Source of the DNA: Planctomycetaceae bacterium
GTDB taxonomy: Bacteria; Planctomycetota; SZUA-567
NCBI GenBank assembly: GCA_021205245.1
Contig: JAJPXZ010000023.1
Coordinates: 42,924 to 92,285, forward strand
Direction of reading: 5' to 3'
Length of the DNA: 49,362 nucleotides
The notes beneath the pieces were generated by a model. It searched no databases, was not told the origin of the DNA, and saw only the letters and a program-made list of their open reading frames with translations. Of the stretch, positions 31,904-41,049 are shown one piece after another; the stretch's first letter is position 1, and each line of letters begins with the position of its first letter. The position numbers and the translations under genes were made by a program.

Positions 31904-33748
31904 ATGCTGGAAAAAGACCCCAAAAAACCCACCATACCGTATTTTCTTTTCATTCTTATGGCACTTATGCTGCTTAATTCGCTGTTAGTACCGGCCATTA
32001 CCGAGCAAAAAGTGCAGGAGGTCGATTACGGCACCTTCCTGAACCAATTGGCGGAAGGCAAAATCAGTGAAGTCAAGCTGGAGAACGATCGTATCCATTA
32101 TACGAGCGAGGACAGCGAAGGCAACGAAACGGCCTATATCACCGGCGCGTGGGCGGATCCGGAGCTGGTGGACAAACTCCACGCCAAGGAGGTGAAGTTT
32201 ACCCGGGTTGTGCCGCACGAGACATCGCCGGTTATCCGCTTCCTCCTCTCGTGGATTCTGCCGCTGTTTATCTTCATCATGCTGGGGCAATTCCTGGCGC
32301 GCGGCTTCCAGAAATCGTTCGGCGGCAAAAATGCCATGACCTTCGGCAAATCCAACGCCAAAATATATGCTGAAAATGAAACCGGCAAAACCTTCGCCGA
32401 CGTCGCCGGTCAGGACGAGGCGAAGGAAGCGCTGTGTGAAATCGTCGATTTCCTCCATTCGCCGGAAAAATACGCCGAGATCGGCGCATCGCTCCCGAAG
32501 GGCGCGCTGCTGGTCGGTCCTCCCGGTACGGGCAAAACCCTGTTGGCCCGGGCGGTGGCAGGCGAGGCGCATGTGCCGTTTTTCTCGATCTCCGGCTCGG
32601 AATTCGTCGAGATGTTTGTCGGCATGGGTGCCGCGAAGGTGCGCGATCTGTTTAAGCAGGCGGGTGAAAAAGCGCCGTGCATCATCTTTATCGACGAAAT
32701 CGACACCATTGGCAAAAAACGCGACAGCGGCGGCATGATCGGCGGCAACGACGAACGCGAACAAACCCTCAACCAGCTCCTGGCCGAGATGGACGGCTTT
32801 GACGGGAAAAAAGGCGTCGTCATCCTCGGCGCGACCAACCGTCCGGAAAGCCTTGACCCGGCCTTGCTGCGGCCGGGACGGTTCGACCGGCGCGTTCCCG
32901 TGGAACTCCCCGATCTCGTCGGCCGTGAAGCCATCCTCAAGGTCCATGCCATCAAGGTGAAGATGGAAGGGAACATCGACCTCAACCTTATCGCCCGCGC
33001 CACTGCCGGCGCATCCGGCGCCGAGCTTGAGAACATCATCAACGAAGCCGCCCTGCGCGCGGTCCGTGAAGGTCGCAACCGGGTTATTCAGGAAGACCTG
33101 ATGGAAAGCGTGGAAGTGGTCATCGCCGGCTATCAGCGAAAAAGCACGGTTATTTCGCCTGAAGAAAAGCGCATGATCTCGTATCACGAAATTGGCCACG
33201 CACTCGTCGCCTCGCGCCTCACCGACGCGTCGCCGGTGCATAAAATTACCATCGTGCCGCGTTCGTCCGGTGCGCTCGGCTATACCATGCAGGTGGATGA
33301 TAAAGAACGCTTCCTCATGACGCGCGAGCAGATTCTCGGCCGCATCGCCACCCTCGCCGGCGGCAGGGCGGCGGAGGAACTGGTGTTCAACACCGCCACC
33401 AGCGGCGTGGCAAACGATGTCGAGCAGATGACCAAGCTGGCGCGAGCCATGGTCGCGCGGTTCGGTATGACCGAAGAGTTCGATATGGTGGCGATGGAGT
33501 CGCAGGGGAGCCGCTACCTCGGCGGCGATACCAGCCTCACCGTGAGTTCGGAGACCGGCTCGCGCATCGACACCAAGGTGGTGGAAATCATCCGCGTCGA
33601 GCACGAGCGGGCGGTGGAAGTGCTGAAAAAGGAGATGGGAAAACTGCACGAGTTGGCGGATTTCCTGCTCGAGCGCGAGACCATCACCGGCGAGGAATTT
33701 ATGGGAATCCTGAACGGGCCGGAAAAGGGCGCGGCGGGGATGGCGTAG
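31904..33748 (+). CDS. ftsH: ATP-dependent zinc metalloprotease FtsH
   Basis: Membrane-anchored AAA protease that degrades misfolded membrane proteins and regulators. The 614-residue protein has transmembrane helices at about 13-31 and 110-130, with a periplasmic domain between. The AAA domain has Walker A GPPGTGKT (205-212), Walker B IIFIDEID (260-267) and the second region of homology around 311-329. The zinc site is HEIGH (428-432), with Ile where most have Ala, and D505 as third ligand. AGGAAGC precedes the ATG. The 106-bp hairpin lies just upstream and it is monocistronic. Confidence 0.98.
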   Translation: MLEKDPKKPTIPYFLFILMALMLLNSLLVPAITEQKVQEVDYGTFLNQLAEGKISEVKLENDRIHYTSEDSEGNETAYITGAWADPELVDKLHAKEVKFTRVVPHETSPVIRFLLSWILPLFIFIMLGQFLARGFQKSFGGKNAMTFGKSNAKIYAENETGKTFADVAGQDEAKEALCEIVDFLHSPEKYAEIGASLPKGALLVGPPGTGKTLLARAVAGEAHVPFFSISGSEFVEMFVGMGAAKVRDLFKQAGEKAPCIIFIDEIDTIGKKRDSGGMIGGNDEREQTLNQLLAEMDGFDGKKGVVILGATNRPESLDPALLRPGRFDRRVPVELPDLVGREAILKVHAIKVKMEGNIDLNLIARATAGASGAELENIINEAALRAVREGRNRVIQEDLMESVEVVIAGYQRKSTVISPEEKRMISYHEIGHALVASRLTDASPVHKITIVPRSSGALGYTMQVDDKERFLMTREQILGRIATLAGGRAAEELVFNTATSGVANDVEQMTKLARAMVARFGMTEEFDMVAMESQGSRYLGGDTSLTVSSETGSRIDTKVVEIIRVEHERAVEVLKKEMGKLHELADFLLERETITGEEFMGILNGPEKGAAGMA

Positions 33749-33761
33749 TTTTAGGAAGCGC

Positions 33762-36407
33762 CTATTTTCCGCGCGCCTTCTGTGCCAGCTTTCCCAATAA
33801 CGCATGCGCGTCCATGGGCGAGAGCAGATTGATATCGACATCGCCAAGTTCGCGCATGAGTTTGCGCGCGACTTCGTCCAGCTTTTTGGGCGATGGAAAC
33901 AACTCGAGTTGCACCTCCCGCGCCGCCGCCCGCAACAATTCGCGGCTATCCTCCAGCATATTTGAATCGCGCTCGCTCGCCTGTTCTTCGAGACCGGCCA
34001 AAATTTCGCTCGCTCGCTTCAGGACATCGCCGGGAACACCGGCGATGCGGGCGACATGGATGCCGTAGGAGCGATCGCACGCCCCCGGCTGGATGCGCCG
34101 GAGGAAGACAATCTCGCCGTCCCAATCCTTGACCGCGACATTATAATTTTTCGCCCGTTCGAGAATATGGCCGAGTTCGGCCAGCTCGTGGTAGTGGGTG
34201 GCGAACAGCACCCGTCCCTTGACGATCTGATGCAGGTATTCGGTAATGGCCCAGGCCAATGAGACGCCGTCGAAGGTGCTGGTGCCGCGGCCGACTTCGT
34301 CCAGGATGATCAGCGATTTTTCCGTCGCGTTATGGAGGATGTCCGCCGTTTCCACCATCTCCACCATAAACGTGGACTGGCCCCGGGCCAAATCGTCCGA
34401 CGCGCCGACGCGGGAGAAAACCCGGTCGCACAATCCTATCCGCGCGCTTTTGGCCGGCACCGGCGCTCCCATGTGCGCCATAATGCAAATAAGCGCCACC
34501 TGGCGAATATAGGTGCTTTTGCCCGCCATGTTGGGGCCGGTGATGATGAGGATGCGCTGGCTGCCCGGGTCGAAGCGGACATCGTTGTCCACAAAGGCTC
34601 CGCCGGGAAGCAATTGTTCCACCACCGGATGCCTGCCCTCTTCGATAAACGTGTCGAGGCCGTCATGGACCTCCGGCATGACATAGTTGCCGCGCGCGCC
34701 CGCCTCGGCCAGGCTGGCGGCGACGTCGAGTTCGGCAACGGCTTCCGCGACCGCCTGTACCCGGCGTATCTCCGCGCCGACGGCGGCGCGCAACCGGCAG
34801 AACAGGTCGTACTCGAGGGAGAAAAGTTTTTCCTCCGCCCCCAGCACTTTTTCTTCCTGCACTTTGAGTTCCGGGGTGATATAGCGTTCGGCATTCACCA
34901 GCGTCTGTTTGCGAATGTAGTCGGGCGGGGCCTTGTCCTTGTGGGTGTTGGTGATTTCAATATAAAAGCCGAAGACCTTGTTGAAGCCCACCTTCAACGA
35001 CGTTATGCCGGTCCGGGCCTGCTCGTCTTCCTGGAAGCGCTTTATCCAATCCTTGCCGCCGCCCATGACCGAGCGATAATCGTCGACCTTGGCGTCGTAG
35101 CCATCGCGAATAATGCCGCCGTTGCCGGTTTGCGCGGGCGGGTCGGGGACAAGCACCGCCTCGATGAGATCCGCCACATCGACCAAGGTGTCGAGACCGG
35201 CTTTTTCCTTGAGGAAGGGCGCGTTGCACGAGTCCGAGAGGGCGGCAATGTCGGGAAGCCGCCTCGCGCCTGCCGCCAACGCGGCGAGGTCGCGCGGATT
35301 GGCGCGTTCCGACGCCACCCGCGCCATGATGCGCTCGAAGTCGGCCATGCGGTCGAGACCATCGCGGAAACGACGGCGTAGGTCGGCATCGGCCAACAGT
35401 TCCCCAACGCCCGTCTGGCGGCGCTGCACGTCGTCCAGCCGCGACGGGGGTGCAAGCAGCCATTGACGCAGCAGCCGCGCACCGGGTCCGGTGAGGGTTT
35501 GATCAAGAATGCCCAGGAGCGTGCCGTCCGAGCGGCCCCGGCGCGGCGGACCGGCGAGTTCGAGATTGCGGATAGTGTTCCGGTCGATGCGGAGCACGCC
35601 GGCATCGTCGACGACACGCGGCGGCTTCAGATGCGCCAAACTGGTGGCCTGGTTCTCGGCCAAATAGGCGAGGACGGCCCCGCATGCGCCAAGGGCGGCG
35701 GCATGGCCTTCGATGCCGAAGGCGGCGAGGGTCCCGACGCCGAAGTGTTTTTTCAGGACTGTTTCGCCCTCGTGCGGATCGAATCCATAGGAATCGCGAC
35801 GAGTAACGCCGCCGCCCAACCCAAGCCCGAGCAGGGCGGCGACGGGATTGGAATTATCGCCCAGGACGTCGGCCGACACGAGTGTTTCCGCCGGTGCATA
35901 GCGTTCAAACACGTCTGCCAGGCCCTTTTCGCCCGGCATCGTCACCAGGAACTCGCCGGTGGAAATGTCGGCGAAGGCGACGGCTATCGATTTGTCCCGA
36001 ATAGCCGCAGCGGCGAGATAGTTGTTGCCGACCGGGGGCAGGACATTGTCGTCCACCACCGTGCCGGGCGTGAGAACGCGGGTGATGCCCCGCTTGACCA
36101 CGCCCTTGGCCTGGGCGGGATCCTCGAGCTGATCGCAGATGGCGACAGACAGGCCCTTTTCGATGACATCGGCGACATAGCGGTCGATCTGGTGATGGGG
36201 AATGCCGGCCAAGGGCGGCGAATCGTGGTCGCGGCCGCGTTTCGTCAGCACCAGGCCGAGAAGCTTCGAGGCCTGGACAGCGTCGTCGTGGAACAATTCA
36301 TAAAAGTCGCCCATCCGGAAAAACAACAGCTTGTCCGGATGCAGGGCTTTCATTTCGTGCCATTGGCGCATGGCTGGCGTGACTTTGGCGTCGGTTTTTA
36401 GAGTCAT
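33762..36407 (-). CDS. mutS: DNA mismatch repair protein MutS
   Basis: MutS of 881 residues, within the usual 850-880 range, which binds mismatches and starts repair. N-terminal mismatch-recognition domain: [28 protein letters not shown]-type sequence with the Phe-x-Glu motif (FYELF), then [10 protein letters not shown]. ATPase domain: Walker A [10 protein letters not shown] (about residue 621), [16 protein letters not shown] and LFATHYHEL. Its start overlaps the stop of the M15 peptidase gene by four bases (ATGA). Its end lies 13 bp from the converging ftsH end, with no terminator visible between. It is the last gene of the cinA operon. Confidence 0.97.
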   Translation of the reverse strand: [881 protein letters not shown]

Positions 36408-37585
36408 GGCGTGCTCGTGGCCGGGAGAGGCTCGCGCCGGGGCCGGGCATAGGCGCGGCCTTCCTTTTTGGCAAGCTCTGCCGCTTCGTTTTCTTCGCGT
36501 CGGTCCAGTTCGGCAAAACGGCGGCTTTCCCAGGCGAAGTTGCTGCGCTTGCCCGAAGCCGAATAGAGAAATCCCCAGGTGGCACGGTGGCCGCGATTGT
36601 CGATATGCATGGTGACCTCGTGATCGCCGCCAATGGTGTTGTAGATGCCGATGCCGCCCATGGGGATTTTGCCGTCGTCCATAAGATCTTCGATAAGCGC
36701 CACCACCGGGTAGGCGTCGCGGCGGTCGCGCTTGCCGTCGCGGTTGAGATCCGACGCCTTGGTGTCGCCTTCCAAATCGATGTAAAAATCGAAAGCATCG
36801 CCGTAGATATGGCGCCCAAACGCATTGGAGCCGATGGCCCGGTTATATTTCGGTGCGCGAAAGACGCTGATAATCTTCAGCGCCCCGCCGGGAATTCCCT
36901 GCGTCGCCAGCGCCTCCCGCAGCGTGTGAACCGTCCGCCACATGGAATACACCACCGGCACCAGGTCGGTATGGGGCTGGCCCGTATCCTCGGACGGGAC
37001 GACCAATTCCCCCGCTGTCAGTCCGGGGACGACGAAAAACCCCGAGTTCATCGGCGTTATTCTGAACCACCATACCGGCGGCTGATAGCTGTCGGGGTTG
37101 GCCCGCACCTTACGGTTGCCGCTGCGGCTGGGGTGACGGTAGCGGCCCATCTCCACCTCGTCGACGCGGAGGTCGTAGCCTTCGGCATTGCGGCTGGCAG
37201 AGGCCTTGAACGGCACCACCACGCATATTTCCCGGCCCACCGTCGTGCTTTGACCCGTCAGCATGAGCCGGATGTAGTAGGAGCCGGGGCGGTCGGGGAC
37301 GGAAAAATTGATGACCGAACTTTCCTGAACCGGTTCATCGTCCTTATAGACCGTGATGGAACCGGGTACGCCGTCGTGTTCGCAGGTCAGTTGCAGATTT
37401 TCCCCGGGCGGGACGACGACCAGTGGATTCGCTGGAAAGACGAGGTTCAATTCGCGCCGGTCGAACGGATTGGGGAAGCGGCACCGGAGCATCGGCTCCG
37501 ACGCGTGGCTGGCACATGCCGCCAGCAGGATGAGCGCCATGGCGACTAGGCCGCGCGTGGCGTGGTTTTTTTGTACATGCATCAT
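36404..37585 (-). CDS. Putative lipoprotein, M15/DUF882-type peptidase
   Basis: A 393-residue exported protein. The N-terminus (GLVAMALILLAACAS) is a lipoprotein signal with lipobox LAAC. The middle is beta-rich and Ig-like (VVPPGENLQLTCEHDG, then PGSYYIRLMLTGQ). The C-terminal half matches the DUF882/M15A peptidase fold: SVFRAPKYNRAIGSNAFGRH, GDAFDFYID (His and Asp metal ligands) and EVTMHID (third ligand). Such enzymes cut peptidoglycan peptides. An extra segment DLNRDGKRDRRDAYP resembles a dockerin-like or EF-hand calcium loop. It overlaps DUF2225 upstream and mutS downstream by four bases each. Confidence 0.8.
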   Translation of the reverse strand: MMHVQKNHATRGLVAMALILLAACASHASEPMLRCRFPNPFDRRELNLVFPANPLVVVPPGENLQLTCEHDGVPGSITVYKDDEPVQESSVINFSVPDRPGSYYIRLMLTGQSTTVGREICVVVPFKASASRNAEGYDLRVDEVEMGRYRHPSRSGNRKVRANPDSYQPPVWWFRITPMNSGFFVVPGLTAGELVVPSEDTGQPHTDLVPVVYSMWRTVHTLREALATQGIPGGALKIISVFRAPKYNRAIGSNAFGRHIYGDAFDFYIDLEGDTKASDLNRDGKRDRRDAYPVVALIEDLMDDGKIPMGGIGIYNTIGGDHEVTMHIDNRGHRATWGFLYSASGKRSNFAWESRRFAELDRREENEAAELAKKEGRAYARPRREPLPATSTP

Positions 37586-38967
37586 GGGGCGCAGATCTCT
37601 CGCAGTTTTTCAAATAAAATACCATCGCGGCCGAGGGCGGAAAGGAGATTGACCTTGTCTCCCGCTTCTTCCCCCACATGCTCAAGCTGTCGGACCGCCG
37701 CCACGGCCAGGGGCGACCCTTCCGGCGTGAGGCTGGCCAAATTTTTGAACCATTCGGACGCTAACGGCAGATCGCCGCTCCGGCGTAAAAACTCACCAAG
37801 AAGATAGGCATGGAAACGGGCGTCGTCCGGGTTATTGTCAAACGCGCCGCCGGTTATGGCGCGGCGAAGATGCCCGGCGGCTTCCTCAAGTAACATGCGT
37901 TCGCGGCGCACCAATTCCACCCGCACAAACACTTCGTTTTCGGCATCGGTACGCATCGTCTCCAGCTCGTCCAGCCGCTGACTTTGGGACGCGCGGGAAT
38001 TGGTGGCACTCCATAACGGATCCTGATCGTGGCGCAAAAATCGTTCGCGCAGTTCGTGATAAAGCCCCATGAGGATAGTCTCGGATTCGTCGAGAAAACC
38101 CATCCTGTCCCACAGACTGGCGAGGAGGAGCCGGTGGCCCATGTCCTGTGCGCCAGGGAGCGCGTCGGCGCGCTGGGCTTGTTTTGCGCGGCGGATAATG
38201 CCCCGCAGGGCGGTTATGTCGCCTTGTAAGCCCGGGTTTCGGCGGCCCTGTTTTGCCAGTTCCGCCTGTGCCTGGGCGTAATATTTTGCCAGGAACTCGC
38301 CCTTCGGTGCGCCGGCGACTTCGCGCCGGGCTGCCCAGGCAGCCAACCAGGCGGCACGGGCCTGGGCGAGCGGAGCCGCGTGGACCGCCGCCAGATAGGT
38401 TCGGTAATGTTCCAGCCGCAACGAATCGGGGATTGCGTCCTGGCGGTTGAAGAATTCGAAGACTTCGTCCTCGCGCATTTCCGACGCCCGATTGCCCAGG
38501 AGGGCGGTCTCGGCATTGTGCAGGGACGGTGTCAGGGTTGTCCGCACCCATTCGGCTCCGCCTTCGGGCAGCGGGTCGGCGAAATAGGAGTTGTGATTGG
38601 TATAGCCGCACGACGGACAGACGACGATATCAGCCTGATACGCGAGTTTGTCCTTGCCGGGATAGGGGCAGAGGTCGTCGTCGCGGTGGGTGAAATGCAT
38701 ACGCCAGGGCAGGGCAACGTCCCGTTGGCTTGGGCGGCGACGCATCAGCAGATCCACCTGCGGCACCGCGACAGGGTAAGTGCACACAGGACAGGCGATT
38801 TGTTGCGTCGGCAGTTCGTGGATTTGATTCAGTCCGCGTTGTTGCGGCTGCGGCCATGGTTCGCCCGGCCGCAAAGAGAGCGCCCCGGCGTCCTGGGACA
38901 GGAGTCGGCCGGGGAAAAAGCACAGCGTCAGAAAAATAACCAGATGCAGGCGATGCGCTCGGATCAT
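37582..38967 (-). CDS. Exported DUF2225 protein
   Basis: A 461-residue protein with an N-terminal signal sequence (HLVIFLTLCFFPGRLLSQ). A zinc-binding head follows, with cysteines near 59 and 62 (CPVC), 100 and 117/120 (CPSCGY), the DUF2225 pattern. The remainder is helical and TPR-like, ending with LLGEFLRRSGDLPLASEWFKNLA. I chose the ATG at 38967; the longer frame upstream is antisense to cinA. It lies one base after cinA and overlaps the peptidase gene by four bases. DUF2225 proteins have no known function. Confidence 0.75.
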   Translation of the reverse strand: MIRAHRLHLVIFLTLCFFPGRLLSQDAGALSLRPGEPWPQPQQRGLNQIHELPTQQIACPVCTYPVAVPQVDLLMRRRPSQRDVALPWRMHFTHRDDDLCPYPGKDKLAYQADIVVCPSCGYTNHNSYFADPLPEGGAEWVRTTLTPSLHNAETALLGNRASEMREDEVFEFFNRQDAIPDSLRLEHYRTYLAAVHAAPLAQARAAWLAAWAARREVAGAPKGEFLAKYYAQAQAELAKQGRRNPGLQGDITALRGIIRRAKQAQRADALPGAQDMGHRLLLASLWDRMGFLDESETILMGLYHELRERFLRHDQDPLWSATNSRASQSQRLDELETMRTDAENEVFVRVELVRRERMLLEEAAGHLRRAITGGAFDNNPDDARFHAYLLGEFLRRSGDLPLASEWFKNLASLTPEGSPLAVAAVRQLEHVGEEAGDKVNLLSALGRDGILFEKLREICAP

Positions 38968-38968
38968 G

Positions 38969-40291
38969 TCAATCCTTGTGCCAGTGGTCGTCCCGCACTT
39001 CGTGCGTGGGCGACGCATAGCCGAGAATGGTGCGCCGGAGTAAATCCAGGGCGGCATTGGCGGCTCGCAGACGGATGCCGTGCCGGTCCGCCAGGGTGTT
39101 GTATAGCATGGTGCGGGTGAGGCCATTGCCATCCGGCGCGAGATACGAACAGGCGATCCATACCGTGCCGACCGGCTTTTCCGGCGTGCCGCCGTCGGGT
39201 CCGGCGACGCCGGTGGTGGAGACGGCATACATGGGAGCAGGAAATTCGCCCCGTTTCAGGAGCGTTTCCGCCATGGCGGCGGCTGTCTCGCGGCTCACCG
39301 CGCCGTGCTCGGCGATAATTTTTGCATCCACGCCGAGGCGGCGTATTTTCGTCTCGTTGGCGTAGGCCACGATTCCTTCGACAAACGATTCCGACACGCC
39401 AGGCACATCCACCAGCATACTGGCCACCATGCCGCCGGTGCAGGATTCGGCAGTCATCAGTTTTGCGCCGCGTTCTTTCAGAAGCCCGGCAACCGTCCCG
39501 GCGAGCGTTTCGCCGTCGGCGCCATAAATATCTTCGCCAAATACGGCGCGGATCTCCGCCTCGGCGCTGTCAGCCACTTTTGTTGCTTCGGCGATGTCTT
39601 CGCCATTGGCATACATGCGGACGGTAATGATGGATTCCGCCACCTGGGTGCCGACTTCGGGATTCGACCGCTCGCCCATCAGATGGGTGAGGGCATAGCC
39701 GATGTCGGACTCGCCCCTGCCGCACATATGGAGGCGGCGCATGACCGTGGCCGAGGTTCCGGGCGCGCCCTGGAGCACGGGCCGGATGGTCTGGTCGAAC
39801 ATGGCGCGCATTTCCTTGGGGACGCCCGGCATGCAGAAAACCTTTGCCGAACCCAATGTCCCCTGGATACCGGGCGCGGTGCCGTTCGGGTTGACAATGC
39901 GCTGCGCCCCTTCGGGAATCATCGCCTGGATGCGGTTCACAGCCGCCATGGGCCGTTTGAAAAAGCGGAAGCGGGTCTCGATTTCTTGTATCGCCTCCGG
40001 ATCTTCCCATAAGCCGACGCCCATGGCCTGGGCGAGGGCGTTGCGGGTACGGTCGTCCTCGGTCGGGCCGAGGCCGCCGGTGACGATAACCACGTCGGCC
40101 TTGGAAGCGGCTTCGCTAAAGGCGGAGACGATGTCCGGGGTCACGTCGCCGATGGTGCGGTGGCCAAGGATGCGCCAACCAAGCAGGGTGCATTGTTCAG
40201 CCAGCCAGGCGGAATTGGTATCGATGGTATGGCCGAAAAGCAGCTCGTCGCCGCAGGAGATAAGGTAAACTGTGGGTTGTCGCATGGTCAT
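38969..40291 (-). CDS. cinA: CinA-like protein (NMN deamidase / ADP-ribose pyrophosphatase family)
   Basis: A 440-residue two-domain CinA protein. N-terminal MoaB/MogA-like domain: LISCGDELLFGHTIDTNSAWLAEQ, TIGDVTPDI and VIVTGGLGPTEDDRTRNA. C-terminal PncC domain: LMTAESCTGGMVASMLVDVPG, SFVEGIVAYANETKIRRLGV, GAVSRETAAAMAE and STTGVAGPDGGTPEKPVGTVWIA. The family recycles pyridine nucleotides by deamidating NMN. AGGAAA precedes the start; the ATG three codons in is equally possible. Although named for competence, no competence genes are near. It precedes DUF2225, the M15 peptidase and mutS. Confidence 0.95.
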   Translation of the reverse strand: MTMRQPTVYLISCGDELLFGHTIDTNSAWLAEQCTLLGWRILGHRTIGDVTPDIVSAFSEAASKADVVIVTGGLGPTEDDRTRNALAQAMGVGLWEDPEAIQEIETRFRFFKRPMAAVNRIQAMIPEGAQRIVNPNGTAPGIQGTLGSAKVFCMPGVPKEMRAMFDQTIRPVLQGAPGTSATVMRRLHMCGRGESDIGYALTHLMGERSNPEVGTQVAESIITVRMYANGEDIAEATKVADSAEAEIRAVFGEDIYGADGETLAGTVAGLLKERGAKLMTAESCTGGMVASMLVDVPGVSESFVEGIVAYANETKIRRLGVDAKIIAEHGAVSRETAAAMAETLLKRGEFPAPMYAVSTTGVAGPDGGTPEKPVGTVWIACSYLAPDGNGLTRTMLYNTLADRHGIRLRAANAALDLLRRTILGYASPTHEVRDDHWHKD

Positions 40292-40332
40292 GCTTTCCTA
40301 AGAAATGCAGCGTAGGGTTCCAAAACCGATAA

Positions 40333-40779
40333 TTATGGCATCAATTCCGGTATCGGCGGCGGCGCTGCGATCTGTGACGGACGGCGGCGCTGCGGCGGTT
40401 GTAGCGGATTCGCGTCCGGTTGTGGTGTCAGGGTATGGGCGGTGCGCCCGGAGAGGCCGCCTTCGGTGGAAAGAACCGGCGCGGGCGGCTCAAGCTCAAG
40501 TATCTCCATCCGGGGACGGGCGCTTGTCGCCGTTTCCGGAGCCGGAGCGACCTCGGCGATATTCGGCGTGTCGATGCGGCGGCGTTCAAGTTCGGACATG
40601 GTGGAACGAACCGGCGCCGTCTCTTCGCTGCGGCCCTGGCTTCCGTCGGTCATCTGTTTCGGCGGCGCAAAATAAAACAGGCAGAACCCCATCACCACAC
40701 CCCAAAAGAAACAAATCCCCAGGATCAGGGGACGGGGGTTGTAGTATTCGATTGGTCGTTGCCTGGCAGCTTCCGCCAT
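40333..40779 (-). CDS. Small single-pass membrane protein with proline-rich tail
   Basis: A 148-residue protein with one transmembrane helix at about residues 17-38 (PLILGICFFWGVVMGFCLFYF), a short N-terminal cytoplasmic part and a long proline-rich, charged tail of low complexity (PPQRRRPSQIAAPPPIPELMP). No family is recognised. GAGG precedes the ATG. It lies 41 bp upstream of cinA on the same strand and is probably the first gene of that operon. The tail could span the periplasm in the manner of TonB or simply be disordered. Confidence 0.6.
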   Translation of the reverse strand: MAEAARQRPIEYYNPRPLILGICFFWGVVMGFCLFYFAPPKQMTDGSQGRSEETAPVRSTMSELERRRIDTPNIAEVAPAPETATSARPRMEILELEPPAPVLSTEGGLSGRTAHTLTPQPDANPLQPPQRRRPSQIAAPPPIPELMP

Positions 40780-41049
40780 AACGTCCTCAGTGCAGGGGGA
40801 TGGTCCCCATACAGTCCCGTCTTACGCCCACATATAATACATATTATAGGGATGGCGGCGTCGAGCCGCCGAATCACGTCTATCCCATTTCCGATAATGA
40901 GATTATCCCATAAGGGGGGCTCAGGTCAAGAGCGGGGTTTCCCGAACCGGGAATGGACGGGTATACTCTGGCGCGCGTGAGGGGACGGCGATAGAATCTC
41001 AAGCTTGCGGCGCTGCAATCCGCAAATATGGATGGAGAACCGTGACCCT

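Noticed and set aside
31985..33847. 620-residue open frame antisense to ftsH
   Set aside because: Shadow of ftsH; no ribosome-binding site and no recognisable protein features.
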